Source: Blastococcus mobilis | GTDB lineage: Bacteria > Actinomycetota > Actinomycetes > Mycobacteriales > Geodermatophilaceae | Direction of reading: 5' to 3' | Assembly (NCBI RefSeq): GCF_900188025.1 | Contig: NZ_FZNO01000031.1 | Coordinates: 1 to 50,878, forward strand | Length of the DNA: 50,878 nucleotides | In this document: one piece after another, positions 10,186-19,538 of the stretch | Numbering within the stretch: the first letter of the stretch is position 1 | Layout: each line of letters begins with the position of its first letter | The notes under the pieces: generated by a model | What the model was told of the DNA's origin: nothing | Database searches by the model: none | Seen by the model: only the letters and a program-made list of their open reading frames with translations | Translations under genes and position numbers: made by a program

Positions 10186-11120
10186 GTCGGTGAGGCTGCC
10201 ACAGCCCCTCCCGGCGGGAAGCCGACCGCCACCCGGGCAGCGGTGCCGGAGTCCTCGAGCAGGGCGACCAGGCGACCGTCCGGGTCGACCGCCGCGTGGG
10301 GGCCCGGCGTCCCCGTCGCCGGGATCCGCTGTCCGTAGGACAGCGCGCGGGCCTCCTCGACCGTGACCTGCCGGGTCGGGAAGACCGAGGTGGCGGCCTG
10401 TGTCAGCGGCAGGAACCCGTCCCCTCCGCCGGCGGCCAGGGCGGCCCCGGCCTCCTCCACCGGCGCCGCCCGCTCGACCGAGAAGGGTCCGGACGCGATG
10501 CGTCGCAGCGCCGTGAGGTGCCCGCCGACACCGAGCGCGGCACCGGCGTCGCGGGCGATCGCCCGGATGTAGGTCCCGGCCGTGCAGGCCACGGTGACGT
10601 CGACGTCGATCAGCTCGGGCTGCGGGCGTCTGATGTCGCGCACGTCGAGCCGGTGGACGGTCACCGACCGCGCGGCGAGCTCCACCGCCTCCCCGGCCCG
10701 CACCCGGTCGTAGGAACGGCGTCCCTCGACCTTCACGGCGCTCACCGACGACGGCACCTGCTGCAGCGGTCCCGTCTGCGTGGCCAGCGCAGCCACGACC
10801 GCGTCGTCACCCAGGTGCGCCGTGGACGACGTGGTCAGGACCTCGCCCTCCCGGTCGTCGGTCACCGTGCTCTGGCCGAGCCGGATGGTGGCCTCGTAGG
10901 TCTTGTCGTGGCCGCCGACGTACCCCAGCAGGCGGGTGGCCGCCCCGACGCCCAGCACCAGCAGGCCCGTGGCCATCGGGTCGAGCGTGCCGGCGTGGCC
11001 CACCTTGCGGACCGAGAGCACCCGCCGGGCCCGGGCGACGACGTCGTGCGAGGTCATGCCACCGGCCTTGTCGACGAGGAGCAGGCCAGGGGGGACGTCG
11101 GCGTCCGGCCGCCGGCTCAT
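10182..11120 (-). CDS. truB: tRNA pseudouridine(55) synthase
   Basis: TruB converts U55 of the tRNA T-loop to pseudouridine. The 312-residue product has the catalytic GHAGTLDPMATGLL motif with Asp47, the V-D-K-x-x-G-M-T-S-H motif near 16-25, the R-R-S-Y-D-R segment, and a C-terminal PUA-like extension. Start is ATG at 11120. It follows the rbfA/nrnA/MATE stretch, the usual actinobacterial surroundings, and overlaps larE at its stop. Confidence 0.97.
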   Translation of the reverse strand: MSRRPDADVPPGLLLVDKAGGMTSHDVVARARRVLSVRKVGHAGTLDPMATGLLVLGVGAATRLLGYVGGHDKTYEATIRLGQSTVTDDREGEVLTTSSTAHLGDDAVVAALATQTGPLQQVPSSVSAVKVEGRRSYDRVRAGEAVELAARSVTVHRLDVRDIRRPQPELIDVDVTVACTAGTYIRAIARDAGAALGVGGHLTALRRIASGPFSVERAAPVEEAGAALAAGGGDGFLPLTQAATSVFPTRQVTVEEARALSYGQRIPATGTPGPHAAVDPDGRLVALLEDSGTAARVAVGFPPGGAVAASPT

Positions 11121-11151
11121 GGCTGGACTCCGACCGTCGTTCGCGCGGGAC

Positions 11152-12453
11152 TCACGTGCCCACCGTTGCAGGCGCCGTCAGCCAGCGGTCACCCGCCACC
11201 CGGACGAGGACGCCGACCAGCCGCAGCGCGACGAACAGGCAGAGTCCGGTCCACACGCCCGCGAGGCCCCAGTCGAGCGGGCCCGCCAGCAGCGACAGCG
11301 GCAGGAAACCCAGGACGGCCGCACCGATCGTCACCGTACGGAGGTAGCCGACGTCCCCCGCGCCCATGAGCACGCCGTCGAGCGCGAACACCACGCCGGC
11401 CACGGGTTGCATCCCGGCCAGGAACCACCAGACGACCTCGGCCTGCGCCAGGACGGCGGGGTCGTCGGTGAAGAGCGGGAGGAGCATCGGCCGCAGGGCG
11501 AGCAGCAGCACCGCGACGAGCAGCCCGGTGCCGAGCCCCCAGAGGCCGACCCGAGTGGCGGTCGAGCGTGCGTCCGCCGGCCGGTTGGCGCCCAGCGCGT
11601 GGCCGACCAGCGTCTGCGCGGCGATGGCATAGGCGTCCAGCACCAGGGCGAGGAAGAAGAAGAGCTGCAGCGCGATCTGGTGGGCCCCGAGCTGCGCCGT
11701 GCCGGCGCGGGCGGCCACGCCGGCCGCGGCGAGGAAGGAGACCTGCAACACCACCGCACGGAGCAGCAGGTCCCGGCCGATGAACAACTGTGCGCGGACG
11801 GCCGCCGGCCGAGGTCGCCAGCCGACGCCCTCGCGCGCGATGGCCCGGACGAACAGCGCCGCGGTCAACGCCTGCCCGGTGACGTTGGCGAACGCCGAGC
11901 CGATCAGCCCGAGGCCGACGGTGTGCACGAGGAACGGGCACAGGAGGAGGCTGACCAGGCTGCCGGTGACCACGTAACGCACGGGCCGGCGGAGCTCCTG
12001 GACGCCGCGCAGCCAACCGTTGCCGGCGAGGGACACGAGGAGCAGGGGCACGCCGAAGGAGGCCACGCGCAACCACTGCTCCCCCGCCACGGCCACCGCA
12101 CCGGGCCCACCGGCGAGCAGGCGGGTCAGCGGTCCGGCGAGGAGCTGGAACAGGACGAGGACGGTCAGGCCGAGGGCCAGGGCGAGCCACGTGGCCTGCA
12201 CGCCCTCCGCGACGGCGCCGGTCCGGTCACCGGCACCGGCGCGTCGGGCGGCACGCGCGGTCGTGCCGTACGCGAGGAAGTTCAGCAACCCCGCAGCCCA
12301 CGCCAGCAGCGCGCCGCCGACCGCGAGACCGCCCAGCGGGACGGTGCCGAGGTTCCCGACGACGGCGGTGTCGACCAGCAGGTACAGCGGCTCCGCGGCG
12401 AGGACGACGAGCGCGGGCAGTGCGAGGGAGAGCACCGAGGGACTACGGGTCAC
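11152..12453 (-). CDS. MATE family efflux transporter (DinF-like)
   Basis: The 433-residue protein has about twelve hydrophobic helices in two homologous halves, as in multidrug and toxin extrusion antiporters. The first half has the conserved P-L-Y-L-L-V-D-T-A-V-V-G-N-L-G near residues 22-36 and the second has Q-T-L-V-G-H-A-L-G-A-N. These resemble the DinF branch, which couples export to Na+ or H+. The start is GTG at 12453, overlapping the nrnA stop by 4 bp, so the two are probably co-translated. The same nrnA-MATE-truB order is seen in other actinobacteria. The substrate cannot be predicted. Confidence 0.93.
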   Translation of the reverse strand: MTRSPSVLSLALPALVVLAAEPLYLLVDTAVVGNLGTVPLGGLAVGGALLAWAAGLLNFLAYGTTARAARRAGAGDRTGAVAEGVQATWLALALGLTVLVLFQLLAGPLTRLLAGGPGAVAVAGEQWLRVASFGVPLLLVSLAGNGWLRGVQELRRPVRYVVTGSLVSLLLCPFLVHTVGLGLIGSAFANVTGQALTAALFVRAIAREGVGWRPRPAAVRAQLFIGRDLLLRAVVLQVSFLAAAGVAARAGTAQLGAHQIALQLFFFLALVLDAYAIAAQTLVGHALGANRPADARSTATRVGLWGLGTGLLVAVLLLALRPMLLPLFTDDPAVLAQAEVVWWFLAGMQPVAGVVFALDGVLMGAGDVGYLRTVTIGAAVLGFLPLSLLAGPLDWGLAGVWTGLCLFVALRLVGVLVRVAGDRWLTAPATVGT

Positions 12454-13457
12454 TCCGCGGCGAGCTCCCGTCGCAAGGCCGCGATCGTCGCCTCACGGTC
12501 GACGTAGGAGCTGTAACCCGCCGCGGCGACGTGCCCGCCGCCGCCGAGCGCCATGGCCACCCGGGCGACGTCCGTGGCGCCACGGGACCGCAGGGACACC
12601 GACCACGAACCGTCGTCCTGCCCCTTGAGCACGCACGCCACGTCGGCCTCCTGCGTGGAGCGGACGACGTCGACCAAGGCCTCGAGCTGTTCGCCGGGTA
12701 GACCGTGTTCGGCGGCCTCGGCAGTGCTCGACCAGGTCCACACGAGACCGGCGGCGACGTCGGTCTCCAGCACGGCGCGTCCGGCGACCACCGAGAGCAG
12801 GCCGAGCCAGCCGAAGGGGGCGGTGTCGAACAGCCGGCGGCTGACGGCGGAGTGGTCGATGCCCGTGGCCAGCATGCGGGCCGCCAGCTCATGGGTGTCG
12901 GGGCGGGTGTTGCCGAAACGGAAGGAGCCGGTGTCGGCGGCCAGACCGGCGTAGAGGCAGGTGGCCAGCTGCGGGTCCAGGCTGACGCCGAGTTCGTCGA
13001 GGAGGCCCGCGACCAGGGTGACGGTGGCCGGCGCGCTGCCGTCGACGAGCTGGACGTCGCCGAAGCCGGGGTTGCTGGCGTGGTGGTCGACCACGACCGA
13101 GGTCCCCGCGGCGTCGAGCAGGACCGAGAGCTCACCGAGGCGTCCGGGCGAGGCCGCGTCCAGGCTGACGAAGACGTCGGGCGAGGACGGGACCGCCGAG
13201 GAGGGCACCAGTCCTTCCGCGCCGGGCAGCCAGCCCAGCGATGCGGGCAGCGTGAAGGGATCGGGGAAGGTGGGGAGGACGCGGGCGCCCCGACGCCGCA
13301 GGCCCTCGGCGAGGGCCAACGTGCTGCCGAGCGCGTCCGCGTCGGGCTGCACGTGACCGGAGAGGACGACGGTGGCCCGGGCGTCGGCCGCCTCGGCCAG
13401 CACCGAGGCCGCGGTGCGGAGCGGGAAGGCTGCCGCACGCGGAGAGATGACGGTCAC
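12450..13457 (-). CDS. nrnA: DHH-family oligoribonuclease / pAp phosphatase (NrnA)
   Basis: NrnA-type enzymes degrade nano-RNA and dephosphorylate pAp, and in actinobacteria also hydrolyse linear dinucleotides from c-di-AMP turnover. The 335-residue product has the metal-binding motifs H35-x3-D39-x-D41, D124-H125-H126 and, in the DHHA1 domain, G-G-G-G-H-V-A-A-A-G near the end. Start is GTG at 13457, 3 bp after the stop of the small upstream gene. It is coupled downstream to the MATE gene. Actinobacteria often keep it next to rbfA. Confidence 0.95.
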   Translation of the reverse strand: MTVISPRAAAFPLRTAASVLAEAADARATVVLSGHVQPDADALGSTLALAEGLRRRGARVLPTFPDPFTLPASLGWLPGAEGLVPSSAVPSSPDVFVSLDAASPGRLGELSVLLDAAGTSVVVDHHASNPGFGDVQLVDGSAPATVTLVAGLLDELGVSLDPQLATCLYAGLAADTGSFRFGNTRPDTHELAARMLATGIDHSAVSRRLFDTAPFGWLGLLSVVAGRAVLETDVAAGLVWTWSSTAEAAEHGLPGEQLEALVDVVRSTQEADVACVLKGQDDGSWSVSLRSRGATDVARVAMALGGGGHVAAAGYSSYVDREATIAALRRELAAE

Positions 13458-13460
13458 CGG

Positions 13461-13706
13461 TCAGGTTTCCGGTCCGGGGTCGGCGGCGGGAGGCGCGTGC
13501 TTCTCCTCCTCGACCGAGCCCCCACCGACCGGGTATCCCGGTCCGCCGTCGTCGGGCTCGTCGGACGCGATGCTCGGCACGTTCCCGATCTGACCGTGCT
13601 TGCCGCCGTCGGTGGGGTCGCCGGCGTCGGGCGCCTTCCGGCCACCCAGGACCGACGTGCCCTGGCCCTCGTCGGGCTCGTGGGGATCCGGGTCGCTCTC
13701 GGTCAC
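13461..13706 (-). CDS. Small acidic hypothetical protein
   Basis: An 81-residue frame starting with GTG at 13706, preceded by GAGGAG at 5-nt spacing and stopping 3 bp before nrnA. The product is hydrophilic and rich in Asp, Gly, Pro and Glu, with no membrane segment or motif I recognise. A longer open frame extends upstream over rbfA, but its translation is low-complexity shadow. The good ribosome-binding site and tight fit between rbfA and nrnA support it as a real, probably disordered protein; no function can be given. Confidence 0.5.
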   Translation of the reverse strand: MTESDPDPHEPDEGQGTSVLGGRKAPDAGDPTDGGKHGQIGNVPSIASDEPDDGGPGYPVGGGSVEEEKHAPPAADPGPET

Positions 13707-13773
13707 ACGTTCTCCTCGCTCGTCGACCACGGGACCGACGCTGGTGTGTCGACCGGTTCGCCCGCGCGCCCGC

Positions 13774-14289
13774 TCACAGCGCGCTCCTGCTCCGAGCGGA
13801 GAGGTCGTCGGCACTGTCATCGGCAGTGTCGGCCCCGACCCTGCTGTCGCCGTCGAGGGCGTCGTCGTCCTCGACGGGCTTCTTGTAGGGATCGGCCTCG
13901 CCGGCGTACTGGGCGCCCTCGCGGGCACGTGCCAGCTCGGCGTCGGCGAGCCGGGCGCGCTCGAGCGCGTCCTCGAGTTCACGGGCGGTGTCCGGAACGA
14001 TGTCGGCGACGAAGGTCAACGTCGGCACGAACTTGATGCCCGTCTGCTTGCCGACCGTGGAGCGCAGGATTCCGGTGGCGCTGGTGAGCGCCGCAGCCGA
14101 GTCCGCGATCTGGGTCTCGTCGCCGTAGACGGTGTAGAAGACCGTGGCCTCGCGGAGGTCACCGGTCACCCGGGCGTCGGTGACGGTCACCATCCCGAGG
14201 CGAGGGTCCTTGATCTGGTTCTCGATCGCGGCAGAGACGATCTGACGGATGCGCACCGCCAGCTTGCGTGCGCGGGCCGGATCGGCCAT
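13774..14289 (-). CDS. rbfA: 30S ribosome-binding factor A
   Basis: RbfA is a KH-fold maturation factor that binds 16S rRNA of immature small subunits, notably during cold adaptation. The 171-residue product has the family start ([18 protein letters not shown]), the [12 protein letters not shown] segment, and the R-x-x-V-G-K-x-T-G-I-K-F-V-P-x-L-x-F block that includes the KH-like turn. The last 45 residues are acidic and low-complexity, beyond the usual domain. Start ATG at 14289. It lies in the infB operon region but is separated from ylxP by two repeat copies. Confidence 0.96.
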   Translation of the reverse strand: MADPARARKLAVRIRQIVSAAIENQIKDPRLGMVTVTDARVTGDLREATVFYTVYGDETQIADSAAALTSATGILRSTVGKQTGIKFVPTLTFVADIVPDTARELEDALERARLADAELARAREGAQYAGEADPYKKPVEDDDALDGDSRVGADTADDSADDLSARSRSAL

Positions 14290-14370
14290 CGGAGCTCCTC
14301 TGTCAGGGTGCCGGGTCCCGGCACCGTTCGGTCAAGGTCGGCGGGCCGACGGGCACGGCCCGGGTGGCCC

Positions 14371-14465
14371 CGTCCCCGATCCCGCCCCCGGCCTGCGAGG
14401 TGGGGGGACGGTGGCCGGCGTCCCGGGTCCCGCCCCGAGCCTGCCAGGGACGGGGCGGACGGGCC
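14371..14465. repeat. Dispersed stem-loop repeat, two copies in tandem
   Basis: Two adjacent copies (about 14,371-14,415 and 14,420-14,465) share GTCCC-GG/GATCCCGCCCC-GGCCTGC blocks with the other members. They sit between ylxP and rbfA, immediately after the ylxP stop. Confidence 0.6.
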
Positions 14466-14469
14466 CCTC

Positions 14470-14766
14470 TCAGTCGTCGGTGTCGGCGAACAGTTGCCGG
14501 TGCGTCGACAGCAGGGTCACCTCCGGCCGCTCGGCCAGCAACCGCTCGCACGCGTCCAGGACGTCGGTCACCTGGCCGACGTCCCCCGAAACGGTGGCGA
14601 TCCCTACCTGCACACGGCGGTGCAGGTCCTGGTCCCCCACCTCGGCGGCGGCCACGGCGAACCGGCGCCGCAGCTCGGCCACGATCGGCCGGACCACAGC
14701 CCTCTTGCCCTTGAGCGAATGCACGTCGCCCAGCAGGAGGTCAGCGGTGAGCGTGCCCGTGAACAC
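14470..14766 (-). CDS. ylxP: DUF503 / YlxP-like protein
   Basis: A 98-residue protein of the YlxP (DUF503) family, found between infB and rbfA in many Gram-positive bacteria and thought to act in ribosome or RNA metabolism. The conserved start V-F-T-G-T-L-T-A-D-L-L-L and the H-S-L-K-G-K-R motif are clear, as is V-G-I-A-T-V-S-G-D in the core. A longer frame starts at 14790, but the GTG at 14766 has AGGAGG 9 nt upstream and matches the family start. Its ribosome-binding site lies inside a dispersed repeat copy. Confidence 0.88.
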   Translation of the reverse strand: MFTGTLTADLLLGDVHSLKGKRAVVRPIVAELRRRFAVAAAEVGDQDLHRRVQVGIATVSGDVGQVTDVLDACERLLAERPEVTLLSTHRQLFADTDD

Positions 14767-14770
14767 TCGA

Positions 14771-14832
14771 AGGACCCTCCTGCCCCCCACCGTTCGCGAG
14801 CTCGCGCCGGGACCCTGCAGGAGGGCCGTTCC
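14771..14832. repeat. Dispersed stem-loop repeat between infB and ylxP
   Basis: Outer arms GGACCCTCCTGC and GCAGGAGGGCC pair with one bulge around a core containing CACCGTTCGCGAGCTCGCG. It lies just after infB and supplies the AGGAGG in front of ylxP on the minus strand. It could attenuate or terminate transcription, or occlude that ribosome-binding site. Confidence 0.62.
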
Positions 14833-14873
14833 AGCGCGTCACCCGCTCACGGTAGGGGGCAGCGGGTCCCTTC

Positions 14874-17800
14874 TCAGGTGCGCGGGATCTCGCGCATCTC
14901 GAAGGTCTGGATCACGTCGTCGACCTTGATGTCGTTGAACGACCCGAGGCCGATACCGCACTCGTAGCCCTCGCGGACCTCGGTCGCGTCGTCCTTGAAC
15001 CGGCGGAGGGACTCCACCGTCAGGTTGTCGGCGACCACGGCACCGTCGCGGAGAAGGCGTGCCTTCGAGTTCCGGACGATCGTCCCGCTGCGGACCAGCG
15101 AACCGGCGACGTTCCCGATCTTCGGCACCCGGAAGACCTCGCGGACCTCCGCCGTGCCGAGCTGGACCTCCTCGTACTCGGGCTTGAGCATGCCCTTGAG
15201 AGCGGCCTCGATCTCGTCGATGGCCTGGTAGATGACCGTGTAGTACCGGACGTCCACGCCCTCGCGGTTGGCGAGCTCGGTGGCCTGACCCTCGGCCCGG
15301 ACGTTGAAGCCCAGGACGATGACGTCGTCGGCCAGCGCCAGGTCGATGTCGCTCTTGGTGATGCCGCCGACGCCGCGGTGGATGACCCGCAGCGAGATGT
15401 CGTCGCTCACCTCGATCTTCATCAGCGCCTCTTCGAGCGCCTCGACGGTGCCCGAGTTGTCGCCCTTGATGATCAGGTTGAGCTGGCGGTTCTCCTTGAG
15501 CGCGGCGTCGAGGTCCTCGAGGCTGATCCGCTTGCGCATGGAGGCGTTCTGCGCGTTGCGGATGCGGGCCTGGCGGCGGTCGGCGATCTGCCGTGCCACC
15601 CGGTCCTCCTCGACGACCAGGAAGGTGTCGCCGGCACGGGGCACCGAGGTGAGCCCCACGACCTGCACGGGGCGGGCCGGGAGGGCTTCCTTGAGCTTGT
15701 TGCCGTGCTCGTCGAGCAGCGACCGGACGCGGCCGTAGGCGTCGCCGGCCACGATCGAGTCGCCCTGGCGCAGCGTGCCGCGCTGGACGAGCACCGTGGC
15801 GACGGGGCCGCGGCCCTTGTCCAGCTTGCCCTCGATGACGACACCCTGCGGGTCCTGCTCGGTGTTGGCGCGCAGGTCCAGCTCGGCGTCGGCGGTCAGC
15901 AGGATCGCCGCGAGCAGGTCGTCGATGCCCTGCCGGGTGATCGCCGAGACGTCGACGAACATCGTCTCGCCGCCGTACTCCTCGGCGACCAGGCCGTACT
16001 CGGTGAGCTGCTGGCGGATCTTGGCGGGGTTGGCCCCCTCCTTGTCCACCTTGTTCACCGCGACCACGATCGGCACGTCGGCGGCCTGGGCGTGGTTGAG
16101 CGCCTCGACCGTCTGCGGCATGACGCCGTCGTCGGCCGCGACGACCAGGACGACGATGTCGGTCACCTTCGCGCCACGGGCACGCATCGCGGTGAACGAC
16201 TCGTGACCCGGGGTGTCGATGAAGGTGATCGGCCGCTCGACACCCTCGAGCTCGGTGACGACCTGGTAGGCACCGATGTGCTGGGTGATGCCGCCGGCCT
16301 CGCGCGCCACGACGTTGGCGTCGCGGATCGCGTCCAGCAGCTTCGTCTTCCCGTGGTCGACGTGACCCATGACGGTCACCACCGGCGGACGGGACGACCA
16401 GTCCTCCTCGTCGCCCTCCTCGTCACCGAAGGTGAGGTCGAAGGTCTCGAGGAGCTCGCGGTCCTCGTCCTCGGGGCTGACGACCTGGATGTTCCAGCCG
16501 ATCTCGGCGCCGAGCAGCTGCAACGTCTCGTCGTTGACCGACTGGGTCGCGGTGACCATCTCGCCGAGGTGGAACAACGCGGTGACCAGGGCGGCCGGCT
16601 GGGCGCCGATGCGCTCGGCCAGGTCGGTCAGCGAGGCGCCACGGGGCAGCCGGACGGTCTGTCCGTTGCCGCGGGGCAGCTGGACGCCGCCCATGCTGGG
16701 CGCCGCCATCGAGTCGAATTCCTGACGCCGCTGCTTCTTGCTCTTGCGGCCCCGGACCGGTCCACGGCCGCCGGGACGGCCGAAGGCACCGGCAGTGCCG
16801 GCACCCGAGCCACCACGGCCACGACCGCGACCGCCACCGCCGCCGCCGCCGCGGAAGCCACCGCCCGCGGGAGCTCCCGCACCGGGGGCACCGCCGCCGC
16901 CACCGGGACGGAAGCCACCGCCACCGCCGCCGCCGGGACCACCGGGTCGGCCACGGCCACCGGGACCGCCGGGGCCGCCACCGGGGCGCCCGGCGCCCGC
17001 GGCGCGGCCGGGCATCATGCCCGGCGAGGGACGCTGGGGCATCATCCCCGGGTTGGGACGCGGACCACCGGCACCGGGAGCCGGGCGGGGACCGCCGGCA
17101 CCGGGAGCCGGACGCGGACCACCGGCACCCGGAGCGGGACGAGGTCCGCCCGGACCCGGGCGGGGGCCGCCGGGCGCCGGACGCGCGCCAGGAGCGCCGG
17201 GTGCGGCCGGACCGGGGCGAGCCGGGCCACCGGCCGCCGGCGGGCGTGGCGCGCTGCTGAAGGGGTTGTTGCCCGGACGGGGCGCCGGGCGCGGACCCGG
17301 CCGCGGGCCCGGAGCCGGTGCACCACCGGGAGCGGCACCGCCGGGAGCGGCACCGCCGGGAGCGGCACCGCCGGGAGCGGCACCGCCGGGAGCGGCACCG
17401 CCGGGAGCGGCACCGCCGGGAGCGGCTCCGCCGGGAGCTGCGGGACGGGGAGCGGCCCCACCGGGAGCGGCCGGGCGGGGAGCGCCCCCACCGGGAGCTG
17501 CCGGACGGGGACCGGCCGGCCGCGGGGCGGTCGGCTGCTGGGTCGGAGCACTCGCGGCAGGGGCCTGCGGCGCGGGTGCGGCCGGACGCGGACCCGGCGT
17601 GGGCGCGGCCGGACGGGCCACCGGAGCAGCGGGCGCAGCCGGAGCCGGCGCTGCTGCAGCCGGGGCGGCGGGAGCCGGAGCGGCGGGTGCGGGGGCACTG
17701 GGACGCGGGGCGGGCTTGGGGGCCGGGGAGCCGTTACCGGCACCGGTCCTGCTGCCGAGGGCCTCCCGGAGCCGACGGGCCACGGGGGCCTCGACGGTGG

Positions 17801-17909
17801 AGGACGCGGACTTCACGAACTCGCCCTGCTCCTTGAGCGTGGCGAGCACGGTCTTGCTGTCGACACCGAACTCCTTGGCGAGTTCGTGTACGCGGGCTTT
17901 GCCTGGCAC
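14874..17909 (-). CDS. infB: Translation initiation factor IF-2
   Basis: IF-2 is the GTPase that delivers initiator fMet-tRNA to the 30S subunit and promotes subunit joining. The 1011 residues begin with an IF2_N domain ([16 protein letters not shown]). A long Ala/Pro/Gly low-complexity region follows (about 60-385) with AAPGG and GGPRPAPGA tandem repeats. A second IF2_N-like domain precedes the GTPase, which has G1 GHVDHGKT, G3 DTPGH and G4 NKVD. The C-terminal domains follow, with V-G-G-I-T-K-S-D near 900. The N-terminal extension is long but in line with actinobacterial IF-2. It lies between ylxR and ylxP as expected. Confidence 0.98.
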   Translation of the reverse strand: MPGKARVHELAKEFGVDSKTVLATLKEQGEFVKSASSTVEAPVARRLREALGSRTGAGNGSPAPKPAPRPSAPAPAAPAPAAPAAAAPAPAAPAAPVARPAAPTPGPRPAAPAPQAPAASAPTQQPTAPRPAGPRPAAPGGGAPRPAAPGGAAPRPAAPGGAAPGGAAPGGAAPGGAAPGGAAPGGAAPGGAAPGGAPAPGPRPGPRPAPRPGNNPFSSAPRPPAAGGPARPGPAAPGAPGARPAPGGPRPGPGGPRPAPGAGGPRPAPGAGGPRPAPGAGGPRPNPGMMPQRPSPGMMPGRAAGAGRPGGGPGGPGGRGRPGGPGGGGGGGFRPGGGGGAPGAGAPAGGGFRGGGGGGGRGRGRGGSGAGTAGAFGRPGGRGPVRGRKSKKQRRQEFDSMAAPSMGGVQLPRGNGQTVRLPRGASLTDLAERIGAQPAALVTALFHLGEMVTATQSVNDETLQLLGAEIGWNIQVVSPEDEDRELLETFDLTFGDEEGDEEDWSSRPPVVTVMGHVDHGKTKLLDAIRDANVVAREAGGITQHIGAYQVVTELEGVERPITFIDTPGHESFTAMRARGAKVTDIVVLVVAADDGVMPQTVEALNHAQAADVPIVVAVNKVDKEGANPAKIRQQLTEYGLVAEEYGGETMFVDVSAITRQGIDDLLAAILLTADAELDLRANTEQDPQGVVIEGKLDKGRGPVATVLVQRGTLRQGDSIVAGDAYGRVRSLLDEHGNKLKEALPARPVQVVGLTSVPRAGDTFLVVEEDRVARQIADRRQARIRNAQNASMRKRISLEDLDAALKENRQLNLIIKGDNSGTVEALEEALMKIEVSDDISLRVIHRGVGGITKSDIDLALADDVIVLGFNVRAEGQATELANREGVDVRYYTVIYQAIDEIEAALKGMLKPEYEEVQLGTAEVREVFRVPKIGNVAGSLVRSGTIVRNSKARLLRDGAVVADNLTVESLRRFKDDATEVREGYECGIGLGSFNDIKVDDVIQTFEMREIPRT
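17065..17150 (-). repeat. In-gene tandem repeat encoding G-G-P-R-P-A-P-G-A
   Basis: A 27-bp unit is repeated about three times within the infB low-complexity region, encoding GGPRPAPGA. Synonymous differences between units show it is an old, diverged array. Confidence 0.7.
17321..17445 (-). repeat. In-gene 15-bp tandem repeat encoding A-A-P-G-G
   Basis: Seven or eight almost identical 15-bp units (plus-strand GCCGGGAGCGGCACC) lie in the infB N-terminal extension. The near identity suggests recent expansion by slippage, so copy number may vary between strains. Confidence 0.85.
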
Positions 17910-18063
17910 GGGTCTCCTCTTGGTGAGGCCGGCGGCTTGCCCGCTCGACCTCGTCGTTAGTGGCGCATGGTCATCGTGAGAACTTCACGGCTGAGTCATC
18001 CGACGACGTCCTGTCGACATGCGGACCGGCCTGGTGCCGATCCGACCTCGGAACTGCTGGTGG

Positions 18064-18411
18064 TCACTCCGCAGCGCTGCTGCGATGCCCCACCTCTGTC
18101 GTGCTGCCCGTCCCGGCCCGCGCTCCGGATCCCTCCGCGGAAGGACCGGTGACGTAGGCGCGGAGCGGACCGGCCTCCAGCGGGGTGCTGCCGCCTCCTG
18201 GGAGGCGGAGCGCCCGTGTGAACGCCCGGCGTCGCTCCGCTGCGCGCAGACACTCCGGAGTGGGGTGCACCGATGCTCCCCTGCCGGGGAGCCGCCGCCG
18301 GGGATCCGGGACCAGGGCCCCGGATCGGGCGACGACGCGCAGCAGATCACTGGCCGGAGCGCGTTGCCGGCACCCCACGCAGGTGCGTACCGGTTTCGAC
18401 GTTTCGGCCAC
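18064..18411 (-). CDS. ylxR: YlxR (DUF448) family RNA-binding protein
   Basis: YlxR is a small RNA-binding-like protein encoded between nusA and infB; in Bacillus a homologue affects expression of many genes. The roughly 115-residue product carries the hallmark R-T-C-V-G-C-R (Cys11, Cys14) near its start, then L-L-R-V-V, the G-R-G-A-x-x-H-P-x-x-x-C block, and R-R-A-F-x-R-A-L. The start is GTG at 18411; the frame extends further upstream over nusA but is not conserved there. The last 25 residues are low-complexity. Confidence 0.87.
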   Translation of the reverse strand: MAETSKPVRTCVGCRQRAPASDLLRVVARSGALVPDPRRRLPGRGASVHPTPECLRAAERRRAFTRALRLPGGGSTPLEAGPLRAYVTGPSAEGSGARAGTGSTTEVGHRSSAAE

Positions 18412-18419
18412 CCCGCACT

Positions 18420-19538
18420 CTAGCGCGTGGCGGGCCCGGGATGTTCCGCGCGTCGCGGTGGGGGGCGGTGTGCCGGCGTCCGGCCGCCCGTCGAGCCCGC
18501 CGGTGCACCCGAACGCAGCGGCGGACGACCCACCCCGGGCGAGGGAGTCGCGGCGTCGTCGTCGGGCTGGGCGTCGCTGCGGATGTCGATCCGGCAGCCG
18601 GTGAGCCGGGCGGCCAGACGGGCGTTCTGCCCCTCCTTGCCGATCGCCAGCGACAGCTGGAAGTCGGGGACGATCACGCGGACGGCCTTGGCCTGCGAAT
18701 CGACGACGCGGGCGCTGTTCACCCGCGCCGGGCTCAGTGCGGAGGCGACGAAGGACGCCGGGTCGTCGGACCAGTCGACGATGTCGATCTTCTCGCCGTG
18801 CAGCTCGCTCATCACGTTGCGCACCCGCTGGCCCATCGGGCCGATGCAGGCACCCTTGGCGTTGAGGCCTGGCACCTTCGTGCGCACGGCGATCTTCGAG
18901 CGGTGGCCGGCCTCCCGGGCAACCGCCACGATCTCGACGCTGCCGTCGGCGATCTCGGGGACCTCGAGGGCGAAGAGCTTGCGAACCAGGTGGGGGTGGG
19001 TGCGCGAGACGGTGACCTGCGGACCGCGGAAGGTGCGCGCCACCGACACGACGTAGGCCTTGATCCGGCTGCCGTGGGTGTACTGCTCGCCGGGCACCTG
19101 CTCGGCCGACGGCAGGACCGCCTCCACCTTGCCGATGTCGATGAGCACCGTGCCCTGCACGTTGCGGCGGTCGTGCGCCTGCACGACACCGCTGACGATG
19201 TCGCCCTCCTTGCCGGCGTACTCGCCGAAGGTCTGCTCGTGCTCGGCGTCGCGCAGCCGCTGGACGATGACCTGCTTGGCGGTGCTGGCCGCGATGCGGC
19301 CGAAGTCCGAGGGGGTGTCGTCCCACTCGCGGACGACCTCACCGTCCGGGCCGATCTCCTGGGCCAGCACGGCGACCTCGCCGCTCTTGCGGTCGACGTG
19401 GACGCGCACGTGCTTCGCCGCCCCGTCGGCGTGCCGGTACGCGGTCACCAGCGCCGTCTCGATGGCCTCGATCACCGTGTCGGCGGGGATGCCCTTCTCC
19501 CGCTCCACCGCCTTGAGCGCGGTGACGTCGATGTTCAC
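18420..19538 (-). CDS. nusA: Transcription termination/antitermination factor NusA
   Basis: NusA binds RNA polymerase and nascent RNA and modulates pausing, termination and antitermination. The 372 residues comprise the polymerase-binding N-terminal domain ([17 protein letters not shown] onward), an S1 domain (G-D-I-V-S-G-V-V-Q onward, about 112-180) and two KH domains ([14 protein letters not shown] and [14 protein letters not shown]). It lacks the acidic C-terminal repeats of the E. coli protein, as other actinobacterial NusA do. The last 45 residues are Pro/Arg-rich and not conserved. Its ATG overlaps the rimP stop by 4 bp. Confidence 0.97.
   Translation of the reverse strand: MNIDVTALKAVEREKGIPADTVIEAIETALVTAYRHADGAAKHVRVHVDRKSGEVAVLAQEIGPDGEVVREWDDTPSDFGRIAASTAKQVIVQRLRDAEHEQTFGEYAGKEGDIVSGVVQAHDRRNVQGTVLIDIGKVEAVLPSAEQVPGEQYTHGSRIKAYVVSVARTFRGPQVTVSRTHPHLVRKLFALEVPEIADGSVEIVAVAREAGHRSKIAVRTKVPGLNAKGACIGPMGQRVRNVMSELHGEKIDIVDWSDDPASFVASALSPARVNSARVVDSQAKAVRVIVPDFQLSLAIGKEGQNARLAARLTGCRIDIRSDAQPDDDAATPSPGVGRPPLRSGAPAGSTGGRTPAHRPPPRRAEHPGPATR

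Noticed and set aside
12443-13438. 331-codon frame overlapping nrnA on the same strand
   Set aside because: Arg/Pro/Ser-rich translation without motifs; the nrnA frame has H-x3-D-x-D and D-H-H.
17321-17445. Regular repeats as a CRISPR array
   Set aside because: Units are 15 bp with no spacers and encode A-A-P-G-G in frame within IF-2.
15378-17960. An 860-codon open frame opposite infB
   Set aside because: Its Gly/Thr/Arg-rich tail is the mirror of the infB repeats, and infB has all GTPase motifs. Shadow frame.
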